Assembly (NCBI GenBank): GCA_900469475.1
Contig: UBXG01000017.1
Coordinates: 1 to 64,000 of the forward strand
Length of the DNA stretch: 64,000 nt
Reading direction: 5' to 3'
Origin: Hyphomicrobiales bacterium
GTDB taxonomy: Bacteria > Pseudomonadota > Alphaproteobacteria > Rhizobiales > Rhizobiaceae
The first letter of the stretch is position 1. Every line of letters starts with the position of its first letter. This document shows, in pieces, positions 1 to 8,381 of this stretch. Under the pieces are notes generated by a model. It did no database searches. It worked only from the letters and a program-made list of their open reading frames with translations, and was not told the origin of the DNA. The position numbers and the translations under genes were made by a program.

Positions 1-130
1 TCTAAATAGCTGTGACATTAGTTGTAGCCGGGTACATTCTTTTTTCAAGTGCGACAGACACACAGCATCAGCCATGGTTTCTTGAGCACCGGATGGCCTG
101 CTCTTTTGCGCGATTGAACATGCCTGCCCC

Positions 131-874
131 TCATGCCTCCAGTGTCATGACAACGATCCAGGCCTGCCATCTGACGGCAGGGATTTTGAGCAGCAGATTG
201 TCGATCTGTTCGCCTGTACCCCGGACCGCGGCGCCGAGCGGGCTCCTGCGAAACGGAATGGAAGCAAGCGCAGCGAGCCCGAAAAACTCCAGATCACACT
301 TCGAGAAATATTTGCGCACGATCTCGAAGTCGGATTTCAAGAGCGGATGCTCATCGACCGTTCGGGCCTCCGGCGTCCGATTGCGATAGAGATTGATCAC
401 GGGGTTGTGGCCGAGTGGTTCGAAGAAGAAAGCCTTGCCACCGGGTCTGAGCACACGCCGGATCTCGCTAAGCGATTTCTCCAGAACCAGATGGTGCAGG
501 ATGCCGCTGCCGAAGACGACGTCAAAACCCGCTGACGGCAGGCTCATATCCTCGGCATTATCGACCTGAAACGTCACGTTGTCGATTCCGAGGAGAGCCG
601 CCGAATTCTTGGCCTGCTGAATAGCGACATCAGAAATGTCGATACCGGTGATCCGCTCGGCGGAGTGCGCAAGACCAATACTGCTCATGCCGTTCGAGCA
701 TCCGTATTCGAGCACATCCCTTTCGGGACAAGCCGCCCTCACCAGCCGCCAATAGGTGTCCACGGCGGCTCTGACGGCGAAATAAAACGAATCCTCCTTG
801 CGCTCCTCCACCGCACCGAAGCGTTCATTGTGAAAGTCGCGCTCACGCGTCAAACGTGCATCATCATACGTCAT
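131..874 (-). CDS. class I SAM-dependent methyltransferase
   Basis: Predicted 247-residue cytosolic methyltransferase of the Methyltransf_11/25 type; the acceptor substrate cannot be read from the sequence. The SAM-binding fold shows as motif I around residues 54-62 (VLEYGCSNG, with Ser replacing the middle Gly of the usual GxGxG), the acidic ribose-binding loop GIDI at 77-80, SGILHH at 123-128 and LRPGG at 142-146. The start is well supported: GGGAGGA lies five bases before the ATG. The last 100 residues are less typical and probably hold the acceptor site. It stands alone, with a 400-bp gap upstream, so context gives no hint of pathway. The family call is firm; any specific function would be a guess. 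Confidence 0.85.
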   Translation of the reverse strand: MTYDDARLTRERDFHNERFGAVEERKEDSFYFAVRAAVDTYWRLVRAACPERDVLEYGCSNGMSSIGLAHSAERITGIDISDVAIQQAKNSAALLGIDNVTFQVDNAEDMSLPSAGFDVVFGSGILHHLVLEKSLSEIRRVLRPGGKAFFFEPLGHNPVINLYRNRTPEARTVDEHPLLKSDFEIVRKYFSKCDLEFFGLAALASIPFRRSPLGAAVRGTGEQIDNLLLKIPAVRWQAWIVVMTLEA

Positions 875-1274
875 TCCGGTCCTCCCAACTTGACCCTAAT
901 GCGTTGAAATATTTGCTTTGCGAGATTTTACAGGAGCATCAGACCGGTCGCGGCCAATGATGGATCCTTCATTTCGGAGAATACAAACTGAAACCAGATA
1001 TCTCCGCCTACGCGAATTCGCAGTTCGGCGCTGATTCCTACCAAATCACGGCAAGCGCAGCGAACGAGCAACAGTAGACATAGGGCAGTCCGCCAGTTCG
1101 GCAATCACTGTTCGACTATTCATCATGAGAGAGCCCTCTCACTGATCAACCATGAAAAAGCCTTGCGTGAAGGTGGCAGGTCAGCTTCTCCACGGAGCGG
1201 CTTCGGAAACGGAGCCCCCCCTCGTCAGCCGCCCAAAGATCAATGGTCGGCCGGACGCTGAAATCAAGCAGAAG
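875..1274. other. 400-bp stretch without a recognisable gene
   Basis: This gap lies between the methyltransferase start and the end of the D,D-carboxypeptidase gene. I found no tRNA, no strong terminator with a T-tract and no gene with a convincing ribosome-binding site. The only open frame of note is a 58-codon minus-strand TTG frame (928-1104) without a Shine-Dalgarno, which I do not call. The methyltransferase promoter should lie near 880-930. The stretch could be decayed sequence from a lost gene, but no family is recognisable. Confidence 0.6.
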
Positions 1275-2129
1275 TCAGTTCGCCCAGCTTTGCTTGGGAG
1301 CGCCGGTCGATACCGTGGTCGTTGATGCCACGGGGGCGAGATAGGTGTCCAGAAGGTTCGCCATCTTGTCGTCGCGAATTTGCGCCGTCTTCTCCCCCAT
1401 CACGACGCCGACGACGCGGCGGCCGTTTTTCGAGGCTGACGTCACGAGATTGTAGCCGGAGGCATCGGTATAGCCGGTCTTGATGCCATCGGCGCCTGCG
1501 TAACGATACATCAGATTGTTGTGGCCCCGCAGCTTCATGCCGCGGAACTTCATGCCGCGCAGCGAGAAAAGTTTGAACTCTTCCGGAAAGTCGCGCATGA
1601 GCGCAACGCCCAGCGTTGCCATATCGTGTGCGGTCGTGACCTGTTCCGGATCCGGCAAACCTGACGGATTCTTGAAGACGGTCTTGCTCATACCAAGCTG
1701 GTGCGCCTTCGCGGTCATGATCTTGCCGAAGCTCTCCTCCGAGCCACCAAGCTGCTCGGCAATCGCGACAGCCGCATCATTGGCCGACAGGACGACGATG
1801 CCTTCGACAGCCTCGCGCGTCGTGACCTTGCGGCCTGCACCGATCGCGAATTTGAAGGGCTCCTTGCTCTCGGCATTCTCCGACATGTTCAGCTTCTGAT
1901 CCCATTTCAGGCGACCGTCATGCAGCGCTTCGAAGGCGAGATAAAGCGTCATCATCTTGGTGAGCGAGGCCGGATAATTCAGCTCGTTCTCGTTCGATGC
2001 TTCCAGCACCTGACCGCTATGCGCATCCACGAGATAACTCGCCTGCCCGGCCTCCGCTGCCGAAGCTGCGCCGAGAAGCGATAGGGTCGAAATCGCCGCG
2101 GCGAGGAGCAGGGATTTTGTCTTGAGCAT
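1275..2129 (-). CDS. D-alanyl-D-alanine carboxypeptidase, short DacA/PBP5-like
   Basis: Penicillin-binding protein of peptidase family S11, which removes the terminal D-Ala from peptidoglycan pentapeptides in the periplasm. The 284-residue precursor has a signal peptide cut near residue 27 (..SAAEAGQA). The three active-site motifs are present: S55-x-x-K58 (SLTK), S115-A-N117 and K217-T-G219. It is much shorter than E. coli PBP5 (about 400 residues) and ends soon after the catalytic domain, so the C-terminal beta domain and membrane-anchoring helix are missing; it is probably soluble or loosely bound. It lies 269 bp downstream of the DUF1127 gene on the same strand and is probably transcribed alone. 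Which Dac paralog it is cannot be decided. Confidence 0.9.
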   Translation of the reverse strand: MLKTKSLLLAAAISTLSLLGAASAAEAGQASYLVDAHSGQVLEASNENELNYPASLTKMMTLYLAFEALHDGRLKWDQKLNMSENAESKEPFKFAIGAGRKVTTREAVEGIVVLSANDAAVAIAEQLGGSEESFGKIMTAKAHQLGMSKTVFKNPSGLPDPEQVTTAHDMATLGVALMRDFPEEFKLFSLRGMKFRGMKLRGHNNLMYRYAGADGIKTGYTDASGYNLVTSASKNGRRVVGVVMGEKTAQIRDDKMANLLDTYLAPVASTTTVSTGAPKQSWAN

Positions 2130-2398
2130 GGATTTTGCGGTCTCTTACTTTGATGTTCCAGGCGAAACAGCAGATCACCGAGGAAACCGGCTGCCTGCTT
2201 TCGAGCGGAATGGATCGGGCAAATCTGTGGCGGAAAAAAGAACAATGGGATGAAAAAAGGACGATCGGAAAATACTCCCCAGACCATTTTGCCCGCCCTC
2301 GCCCAAATGCCAAGCTTTCAACCGCTTTCCGCCAGCAATCGCTGCAAAATACCGCTATTCCAACCCGCGCGCCGATGGTTTGAACGCCTTCAAGCGCC

Positions 2399-2626
2399 CT
2401 ATCCCCAGAACCATGACTTATTGACTTCGGTCCTGGCCTCGGTGCGCGTCATGCCAATGTCTCGAAGCTGGTCATCGGTCAGCTCGCGCAGGTTCCATCT
2501 CGTCTCGCGCTTTTCAAGATAGGTCAGGAATCTCTCCAGCGCTTTTCGCCACAATTCTCGCTTTCGCCGACCTCTACCTGCAACGGCGGCCGCTGCTTGC
2601 ATCGGTCTGTTGATATCGGTCGTCAT
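2399..2626 (-). CDS. DUF1127 small protein
   Basis: 75-residue basic protein with the DUF1127 domain in its C-terminal half (ELTDDQLRDIGMTR, with the usual W near the end). Small DUF1127 proteins are abundant in Hyphomicrobiales; some members of the family bind RNA or influence phosphate/carbon metabolism and growth, but this copy has no known role. The start is placed at the ATG with GAGGAG seven bases upstream, not at an earlier in-frame ATG. The gene is divergent from a LysR regulator, and the 100-bp interval contains a perfect 8-bp inverted repeat (2692-2717). It is therefore a likely target of that regulator. LysR-type regulators such as VtlR of Brucella are known to control DUF1127 genes; whether this is an ortholog is not established. 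Confidence 0.88.
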   Translation of the reverse strand: MTTDINRPMQAAAAVAGRGRRKRELWRKALERFLTYLEKRETRWNLRELTDDQLRDIGMTRTEARTEVNKSWFWG

Positions 2627-2691
2627 TTTCCTGCTCCTCAGGCTCATTTGAACATGAGCTTAGGATGCACTGGCGCTGACAATGAATGAAG

Positions 2692-2717
2692 CTTATGATA
2701 TTTATACAAATCATAAG
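2692..2717. promoter_or_regulatory. LysR-type operator between DUF1127 gene and lysR
   Basis: CTTATGAT at 2692-2699 and ATCATAAG at 2710-2717 form a perfect 8-bp inverted repeat around a 10-bp AT-rich spacer. This fits a LysR-type box (T-N11-A within dyad symmetry). It sits between the divergent DUF1127 gene and the regulator, and its right arm reaches the regulator's own Shine-Dalgarno (AAGGAA, 2715-2720). Binding there would allow autorepression together with control of the DUF1127 gene. The assignment is inferred from position and symmetry. Confidence 0.65.
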
Positions 2718-2726
2718 GAATTCTTT

Positions 2727-3608
2727 TTGCTCAACCTGGATCAGCTAGCCGCCTTTGTCAGTGTTGTCGATCTCGGAAGCTTTACAGCCGCTGCCGACAA
2801 GGTCGGGCTCACACAACCGGCTGTCAGCCTGCAGGTGAAACTGCTGGAACAGCATCTCGGCGTAAAGCTGATCGAGCGCGTCGGCAGGCGGGCGCAGCCC
2901 TCGCCGGCCGGGCTTGATTTGCTTGCGCATGCCCGCCGCATCATCGAAGCCTGCTCGATCGCAGAGGAATCGATGACGCCTTTTCGGGAGGGATCGGTCG
3001 GACGCGTGCGGATCGGCAGCGGCGGCACCGCTTCGATTCATCTGCTGCCGCGCGCCATCGCCATGGCAAAGAAGCGCATGCCCGATCTCGAGATCATCGT
3101 CCGTGTCGGCAATATCGAGGAGATCCTGCGTGATCTCGAAGCCAATGCGCTGGACCTCGCGGTCGTTGCCCTGCCCGCCTCTGGCCGTTCGCTGGAAGTC
3201 GAGCCATTCCATGAAGACGAGCTTTTGGCCGTGGCACCCAAGGGAAGCGCGATGCCGGAGGGCGGGCCAGATGTAGAATTCATGAAAACCAAGACGATGC
3301 TGCTTTACGAAGGCGGCAACACGCGTCGCGCCACGAATGGATGGTTCGAGGCCGGCGGGGTTCACCCCGAGCCGGCCATGGAGTTCGGCAGTGTCGAAGC
3401 CATCAAGGAACTGGTCGCCGCCGGCCTCGGATGGTCCATCCTTCCCGACATGGCTCTGAGACGGGATAGGTCGGGCCAGCTGGTTACCTCGCCACTCAAG
3501 CCGAGGCTCGTTCGGCAACTCGGCATGGTGTTGCGCCGGGACAAGCATCTCACAAGAGGCCTTCGCGAAGTCATGAAAGCGCTGCGTGATTTTCAAACAT
3601 CGGAATAG
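2727..3608 (+). CDS. LysR family transcriptional regulator
   Basis: 293-residue DNA-binding regulator. The N-terminal winged helix-turn-helix covers about residues 2-61 (FVSVVDLGSFTAAADKVG, then LTQPAVSLQVKLLE) and is followed by a LysR substrate-binding domain. I chose a TTG start: AAGGAA lies six bases before it, LysR proteins usually begin within a few residues of the NLDQLAAF segment, and an earlier ATG at 2682 would put the operator palindrome inside the coding sequence. The gene diverges from the DUF1127 gene and converges with a DHFR-like gene across a hairpin. The inducer is unknown. The pair looks like an autoregulated two-gene module. Confidence 0.9.
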   Translation: MLNLDQLAAFVSVVDLGSFTAAADKVGLTQPAVSLQVKLLEQHLGVKLIERVGRRAQPSPAGLDLLAHARRIIEACSIAEESMTPFREGSVGRVRIGSGGTASIHLLPRAIAMAKKRMPDLEIIVRVGNIEEILRDLEANALDLAVVALPASGRSLEVEPFHEDELLAVAPKGSAMPEGGPDVEFMKTKTMLLYEGGNTRRATNGWFEAGGVHPEPAMEFGSVEAIKELVAAGLGWSILPDMALRRDRSGQLVTSPLKPRLVRQLGMVLRRDKHLTRGLREVMKALRDFQTSE

Positions 3609-3622
3609 GCGATGTAAGCCTT

Positions 3623-3649
3623 GGCGGGACATCTAGACGGTGTCCCGCC
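3623..3649. terminator. bidirectional hairpin between lysR and DHFR-like gene
   Basis: GGCGGGACA (3623-3631) and TGTCCCGCC (3641-3649) form a perfect 9-bp GC-rich stem between two convergent genes. There is no clear T-tract on either strand, so termination may be weak or Rho-assisted. Confidence 0.5.
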
Positions 3650-3665
3650 GCCAGCCTTTGGCTGC

Positions 3666-4322
3666 CTATTCGAGCCGCCTGCGGCGCTCCATCTCCTCTT
3701 CAGAGGGATTCTGACCAACGAAGGAGCCCGTCTTCACCGGCCCATCGGGTTCGTAGGTCGCGAAGATGACGCCGGTCGGAGAGATCTTGCTGCGCAGCAG
3801 CTTCATTGCGCAAGGCACTGCCCCGCCGGCAAACAGCTTCTTGCCGCCGCCCAGCACCAGCGGAAAGATCACCAGATGGTATTCGTCGATCAGCCCGTGG
3901 CGGAGGAGGGTCTGAATGAAATCGCCACTGCCCTGGATCAGCAGATCCGGCCCCTCACCCGCCTTCAGTTCCTTGATTGCAGCAACGACATCCTTGCCGA
4001 GCGATCGGCTCCTGTTCCATTTCAATTCGGCGTCGCCGCGCGTCGCGACATATTTGCTGACGCTGTTGAATTTATTGGCAATCGGATTGTCGTTGTCGAT
4101 ATAGGGCCAATAGGCTGCGAAAATGTCATATGTCTTGCGGCCGAGCAGTAGATCGAACGGCTTTTCGAACAGTTCGAAGAGCGTCTTGCCGGTTTCTTCG
4201 TCAGAGTGCGGGAAGACCCAACCGCCATACTTGAAGCCGCCGGTCGGATCCTCGTCCGGACCACCGGGCGCCTGCATGACGCCGTCGAGGCTGATGAATG
4301 TCGCTGCGATAATCTTGCGCAT
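3666..4322 (-). CDS. dihydrofolate reductase family protein (RibD C-terminal type)
   Basis: 218-residue cytosolic protein of the RibD C-terminal/DHFR-like fold, resembling YwjB/YyaP-type proteins rather than true folate-pathway DHFR. Recognisable features are the N-terminal strand with FISLDGVMQAPGG, the LLLGRKTYDIFAAYWP segment, and the nucleotide-binding loop GGGKKLFAGG late in the protein. Family members bind NADPH, but substrates are mostly unknown. The start is the ATG with AAAGGAGAG six bases upstream; a longer frame adds 29 atypical residues. It diverges from the ABC exporter pair at 4.5 kb, so a shared control region is possible. True FolA activity is unlikely from the sequence. Confidence 0.85.
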   Translation of the reverse strand: MRKIIAATFISLDGVMQAPGGPDEDPTGGFKYGGWVFPHSDEETGKTLFELFEKPFDLLLGRKTYDIFAAYWPYIDNDNPIANKFNSVSKYVATRGDAELKWNRSRSLGKDVVAAIKELKAGEGPDLLIQGSGDFIQTLLRHGLIDEYHLVIFPLVLGGGKKLFAGGAVPCAMKLLRSKISPTGVIFATYEPDGPVKTGSFVGQNPSEEEMERRRRLE

Positions 4323-4549
4323 GATGCTCTCCTTTTCTGGCATGGTGCCCCAAGGACGCCTCATCAAACTCCATCCCGACATCTCATCGGCAATTTTTTG
4401 AACACGCAATCTAACGTTCGCGTGGCACTTGTGACCGATTGACTCTTGAACGTCGCCATGGAATCGGCAAAATTCATCCTATCAATACTTTCCTTGAGAT
4501 ACGAACCCGTCAGCGGGCCCGCCTCGTTCAATTATGCCTGGATAAAAGC

Positions 4550-6439
4550 GTGAGCAGCGATTCATCAAGAAGCGCCGCGAAGCCATTGGCCTCGCGTGCG
4601 CATATCAATGCGGTCGGGTGGGGCCAAGGCCTGTCGACGATCGTCCGGATCACCCATATGACGCTGCGCCACCCATGGCAGACGAGCTTCGCCATAGTGG
4701 CAACATTCGTAGCTGCAACGTTGCAGCTGACGATCCCGCGCCTGCTCGGTCGCGCGGTCGATCAGACACAGACAGCGGTCGCTGGCGGTACCGCTGGCCA
4801 GATCGCCGAAAATGCTTTGATGACGACCGCTTTGCTGCTGCTCGTCGTCAGCGTTCTGCGCGGCCTGTTCACGATGGTGCAGAATTATTACAGCGAATCG
4901 GTCGGTCACCATATGGGCTATGAGCTCCGGCTTGCCTGCTACGAGAAGATCCAGCAGCTCTCCTTCAGCTTCCACGATAAGGTCCATTCCGGTGATCTTA
5001 TCACCGTCGGCCTGCTCGATCTCGAAGGCGTGCGCATGTATTTCTCCACCGCGCTGGTGCGCATGGTGCTGCTCACCATGCTGATCGGTGTCGGCGCCTA
5101 TATGCTGCTTACGACGGATGTGGCACTTGGCCTCCTGGCCTTGAGTTTCGTGCCCTTCGTCGCTTGGCGCTCCTCCGTCACACAGCTGCGGCTGCGTTCG
5201 ACATGGCTGGAGCTACAGGAACGGCTCTCGGTGCTGACGCGCGTCATGGAGGAAAATCTCGGCGGCATCCGTGTCGTCCGGGCCTTTGCCGCTCAGGCGC
5301 ATGAAATCCTGAAGTTCGATCGTGCCTCCCACAATGCGCTTTCGCTGGCGCACAAGCGCGTCGGCATCCGCGTGGTTAACACCAGCGCCATGAACTTCTC
5401 CTTTTTCGCGTCTATGGGGCTAGTGCTTTGGCTGGGTGGTCTCAAGGTCATCAATGGCGAGATCAGCGTCGGCACGCTGGCCTCGTTCCTGACCTTCATG
5501 ACCATCTTGCAGATGCCGGTGCGCCAGCTTGGCCTGATGGTGAATGCCTTCGCCCGCGCATCGACCTGTGGTTCGCGCCTGTTTGCGCTGCTCGATCTCG
5601 ATATCCCCATCAAGGATGCGCCGGACGCCAAGCCGCTCGTCGTGACCGACGGCACGCTGCGGTTCGAGAATGTGGACTTCAGCTATCTAGGCGCTGAAGA
5701 GCGCCCAGTGTTGAAGAATATCTGTTTCGAGGCAAGACGCGGTGAAACGATCGGCATTGTCGGCCCGCCCGGTAGCGGCAAGTCCACCATCGCGCATCTC
5801 ATTCCACGCTTCTACGATGTCACGGCCGGAGGGATCACTCTTGACGGTCAGGATATCCGCAAGGCGACACTGCAATCGCTGCGACAGAACGTTGCCGTCG
5901 TGCAGCAGGATTCCTTCCTGTTCACCACAAGCATCGAGAACAACATCGCCTATGGCGATCCTTGGGCAAAGGAAACCCGCATCGAGCGCGCCGCAGAGTC
6001 GGCGCAGTTGCATAATTATATTCTCGGCCTGCCCGCCGGCTACACCACGGTCGTCGGCGAGCGCGGCGTATCTCTTTCCGGTGGTCAGCGCCAGCGTCTG
6101 ACGATCGCTCGCACATTGATGCTGAAGCCCGCCGTCATGGTCTTCGACGATTCCACCGCCGCGATCGACGCCGCGACGGAGCAGCGCATCCGCAGCGCCA
6201 TGAAGCGTTTTGCCCGCGACCGCGTGACCCTGATCGTCGCCCATCGACTGAGCTCGCTGATGCATGCCGACCAGATCCTCTTCATCGAGGATGGCGAGAT
6301 CGTCGAGCGCGGCACGCATGAGCAGCTTTTGGCCGCCGCTGGCCGTTACAAGGCGCTTTACGATCTCCAGGTTCGCCCGGAGGACGATGTCGTCAGGACG
6401 TCGGGCGACGTGCTCGAAAGAGCAAAGAGGGAGGTATGA
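4550..6439 (+). CDS. ABC exporter half-transporter 1 (ATP-binding/permease)
   Basis: Inner-membrane half-transporter of about 629 residues: six membrane segments, then an ABC ATPase domain. The ATPase shows Walker A GPPGSGKST, Q-loop QQDSFLF, signature LSGGQ, and H-loop AHRLSS. Walker B ends in Asp-Asp (VMVFDDST; second Asp codon 6149-6151) where an active ATPase has Glu, so this subunit carries the degenerate catalytic site of a heterodimer. The stop codon overlaps the start of the partner gene (ATGA), so the two are co-translated. A GTG at 4550 is preferred because the longer frame begins at a TTG and adds 37 residues without family character; this start is uncertain. Substrates are probably drugs or lipids; none can be named. 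Confidence 0.92.
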   Translation: MSSDSSRSAAKPLASRAHINAVGWGQGLSTIVRITHMTLRHPWQTSFAIVATFVAATLQLTIPRLLGRAVDQTQTAVAGGTAGQIAENALMTTALLLLVVSVLRGLFTMVQNYYSESVGHHMGYELRLACYEKIQQLSFSFHDKVHSGDLITVGLLDLEGVRMYFSTALVRMVLLTMLIGVGAYMLLTTDVALGLLALSFVPFVAWRSSVTQLRLRSTWLELQERLSVLTRVMEENLGGIRVVRAFAAQAHEILKFDRASHNALSLAHKRVGIRVVNTSAMNFSFFASMGLVLWLGGLKVINGEISVGTLASFLTFMTILQMPVRQLGLMVNAFARASTCGSRLFALLDLDIPIKDAPDAKPLVVTDGTLRFENVDFSYLGAEERPVLKNICFEARRGETIGIVGPPGSGKSTIAHLIPRFYDVTAGGITLDGQDIRKATLQSLRQNVAVVQQDSFLFTTSIENNIAYGDPWAKETRIERAAESAQLHNYILGLPAGYTTVVGERGVSLSGGQRQRLTIARTLMLKPAVMVFDDSTAAIDAATEQRIRSAMKRFARDRVTLIVAHRLSSLMHADQILFIEDGEIVERGTHEQLLAAAGRYKALYDLQVRPEDDVVRTSGDVLERAKREV

Positions 6440-8343
6440 CAATGTCGGACATCACCGAAACCGAGCGCAACGATGTGCGCGACGACGGTCGCCGCCCTCC
6501 CCGCGCAGTTGTCGGCTCGCACCGTGTCGAAGAAGAGATCTTTGGCAAGGTCTTCGACAGCAAGATCATCCGCCGCATCTGGGCCTTCGTCAGCCCCTAC
6601 CGCCGGCAGGTCTATATTTCGGTCGTCGCCGTTCTGCTTTTCACGGGATCGCAGATCGTCATCCCGCTCGTGATCCGGCATGCGATCGACAAGGCGATGG
6701 CACCCGGTGCCATCGATTACTCCGCGCTTTGGCTGTCCCTGGCGATTTTTTCTGCGGCCATTCTCGTCAACTACGGCGCGAGCTACGTGCAAGAAACCTT
6801 TGTCGGCCAAGTCGCCGAAGAAGTGTTGTTCGACATCCGCCGGGCGATGTTCGCGCATCTGCAGCGCGTCTCTCTGTCCTTCATGGACAAGACGGAAGTC
6901 GGACGTTTGATGTCGCGCCTGCAGGGCGACGTGAACTCGATGCAGGAATTCCTTGAAACTTCAGTGCTTTCCGTCGGCGATATAGCCCTGCTTTTCGGCA
7001 TCGTCATCGTCATGCTGTCGCTCGATTTCCGGCTCGGCCTGCTGACGCTATCCGTCATGCCGATCCTCTTCATCGTGCGGCTGTTCTGGCTGCCGAAAGC
7101 GCGTGTCGCCTTCATGAACGCGCATGAGACCAACTCCGTCACCAATGGGGCGCTGGCGGAGGCCATCCATGGCGTACGCGCTGTCCAGGGCATGCATCGG
7201 CAATCCGTCAATTTCGCTCTTTTTGATGACAAGGCACATACGAATCTTCAGTCGCATCTGACGGCGGCACGCTATGCGCAGATCATGGTGCCGATCGTCG
7301 ATACGCTGACCGGCATGGCTATGGCGATCGTTATCATTGTCGGCGGCTCGATGGTGCTGAACCACAGGCTCGATGTCGGCATCATGGTCGCCTTCCTGTT
7401 CTACATCCAGCGCTTCTTCGATCCGATCCGCTCGCTCACCATGCAATATTCGGTGATGCAGCGCGCCATGGCCTCCGGCCAGCGGTTGACCGAGGTGCTT
7501 GATGTTCCGATCGACATCAAGGATGCGCCCGATGCGATCGAGCTCTCGGCCGACATGGACGGCTCGGTGGAATTTCGCGATGTGATCTTCGGCTATGATC
7601 CGAAGCACCCTGTGCTGAAGAATGTCAGCTTCAGGGTCAATCCAGGAGAAACGGTGGCGCTGATTGGGCCGACGGGCTCGGGCAAATCCAGTTCGATGGC
7701 GCTTATCCATCGCTTCTATGATGTGCAGCAGGGCCAGGTACTGGTCGGCGGTCACGACGTACGCTCCCTCACCCAAGATTCGCTCGGCCGCCAGATCGCC
7801 ATGGTGCTGCAGGAGCCGTTCCTCTTCACTGGCACGGTGCTGGAGAATATCCGCTACAACAAGACGGAGGCGACGCGCGAGGAAGTCATAGAAGCCGCCA
7901 AGGCCGTCGGCGCGCATGAGTTCATCATGCGCCTTCCGGATGGCTACGATTCCGTTCTCGGCGAGCGCGGCGGCGGTCTTTCGCTCGGCCAGCGCCAGCT
8001 CGTCAGCTTCGCCCGCGCTCTCGTGGCCGATGCCAAGATCCTCGTGCTCGACGAAGCGACGGCGAATATCGACAGCTACACCGAAATGCTGATTCAGAAG
8101 GCGTTGGTGAAGCTGCTCGAAGGCCGCACCGGTCTCGTCATCGCCCATCGTCTGGCCACCATCCGCGAAGCCGACCGCATCATCGTGCTGCAAAACGGTC
8201 AACTGCTTGAAAGCGGCAACCACAATCAGCTGATGGCAAACGGCAAGCTTTACTCGAAGCTCTATAACCTCAATTATGCGTCCTTCGACGATATTCCGGA
8301 GGAGGAGGCGTCTGCTTCAGTGCCTGCGGAGTCGCAGACCTAG
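6436..8343 (+). CDS. ABC exporter half-transporter 2 (ATP-binding/permease)
   Basis: Partner of the preceding gene, 635 residues, same order of domains: six-helix membrane domain, then ATPase. Walker A GPTGSGKSS, Q-loop LQEPFLF, Walker B with intact Glu (VLDEAT) and AHRLAT are present. The ABC signature is LSLGQ (7978-7992) in place of LSGGQ. In the dimer this altered signature faces the Glu-to-Asp site of the first subunit, giving one canonical and one degenerate ATP site, as in known heterodimeric exporters (TM287/288, BmrCD, LmrCD). GGGAGG precedes the ATG at 6436; a second ATG lies two codons on. Export role is inferred from the family; the substrate is unknown. Confidence 0.93.
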   Translation: MTMSDITETERNDVRDDGRRPPRAVVGSHRVEEEIFGKVFDSKIIRRIWAFVSPYRRQVYISVVAVLLFTGSQIVIPLVIRHAIDKAMAPGAIDYSALWLSLAIFSAAILVNYGASYVQETFVGQVAEEVLFDIRRAMFAHLQRVSLSFMDKTEVGRLMSRLQGDVNSMQEFLETSVLSVGDIALLFGIVIVMLSLDFRLGLLTLSVMPILFIVRLFWLPKARVAFMNAHETNSVTNGALAEAIHGVRAVQGMHRQSVNFALFDDKAHTNLQSHLTAARYAQIMVPIVDTLTGMAMAIVIIVGGSMVLNHRLDVGIMVAFLFYIQRFFDPIRSLTMQYSVMQRAMASGQRLTEVLDVPIDIKDAPDAIELSADMDGSVEFRDVIFGYDPKHPVLKNVSFRVNPGETVALIGPTGSGKSSSMALIHRFYDVQQGQVLVGGHDVRSLTQDSLGRQIAMVLQEPFLFTGTVLENIRYNKTEATREEVIEAAKAVGAHEFIMRLPDGYDSVLGERGGGLSLGQRQLVSFARALVADAKILVLDEATANIDSYTEMLIQKALVKLLEGRTGLVIAHRLATIREADRIIVLQNGQLLESGNHNQLMANGKLYSKLYNLNYASFDDIPEEEASASVPAESQT

Positions 8344-8381
8344 AGTAAGGTCACACAAAACTGTTGGGGGCATAATCAACA

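Noticed and set aside
928..1104. 58-codon minus-strand TTG frame with a hydrophobic start
   Set aside because: No ribosome-binding site, no family resemblance, and a length expected by chance in GC-rich DNA.
1530..1562. 15-bp tandem repeat in the carboxypeptidase gene (RGMKFRGMKLRG)
   Set aside because: Length of this region matches relatives, so it is a chance similarity rather than a duplication.
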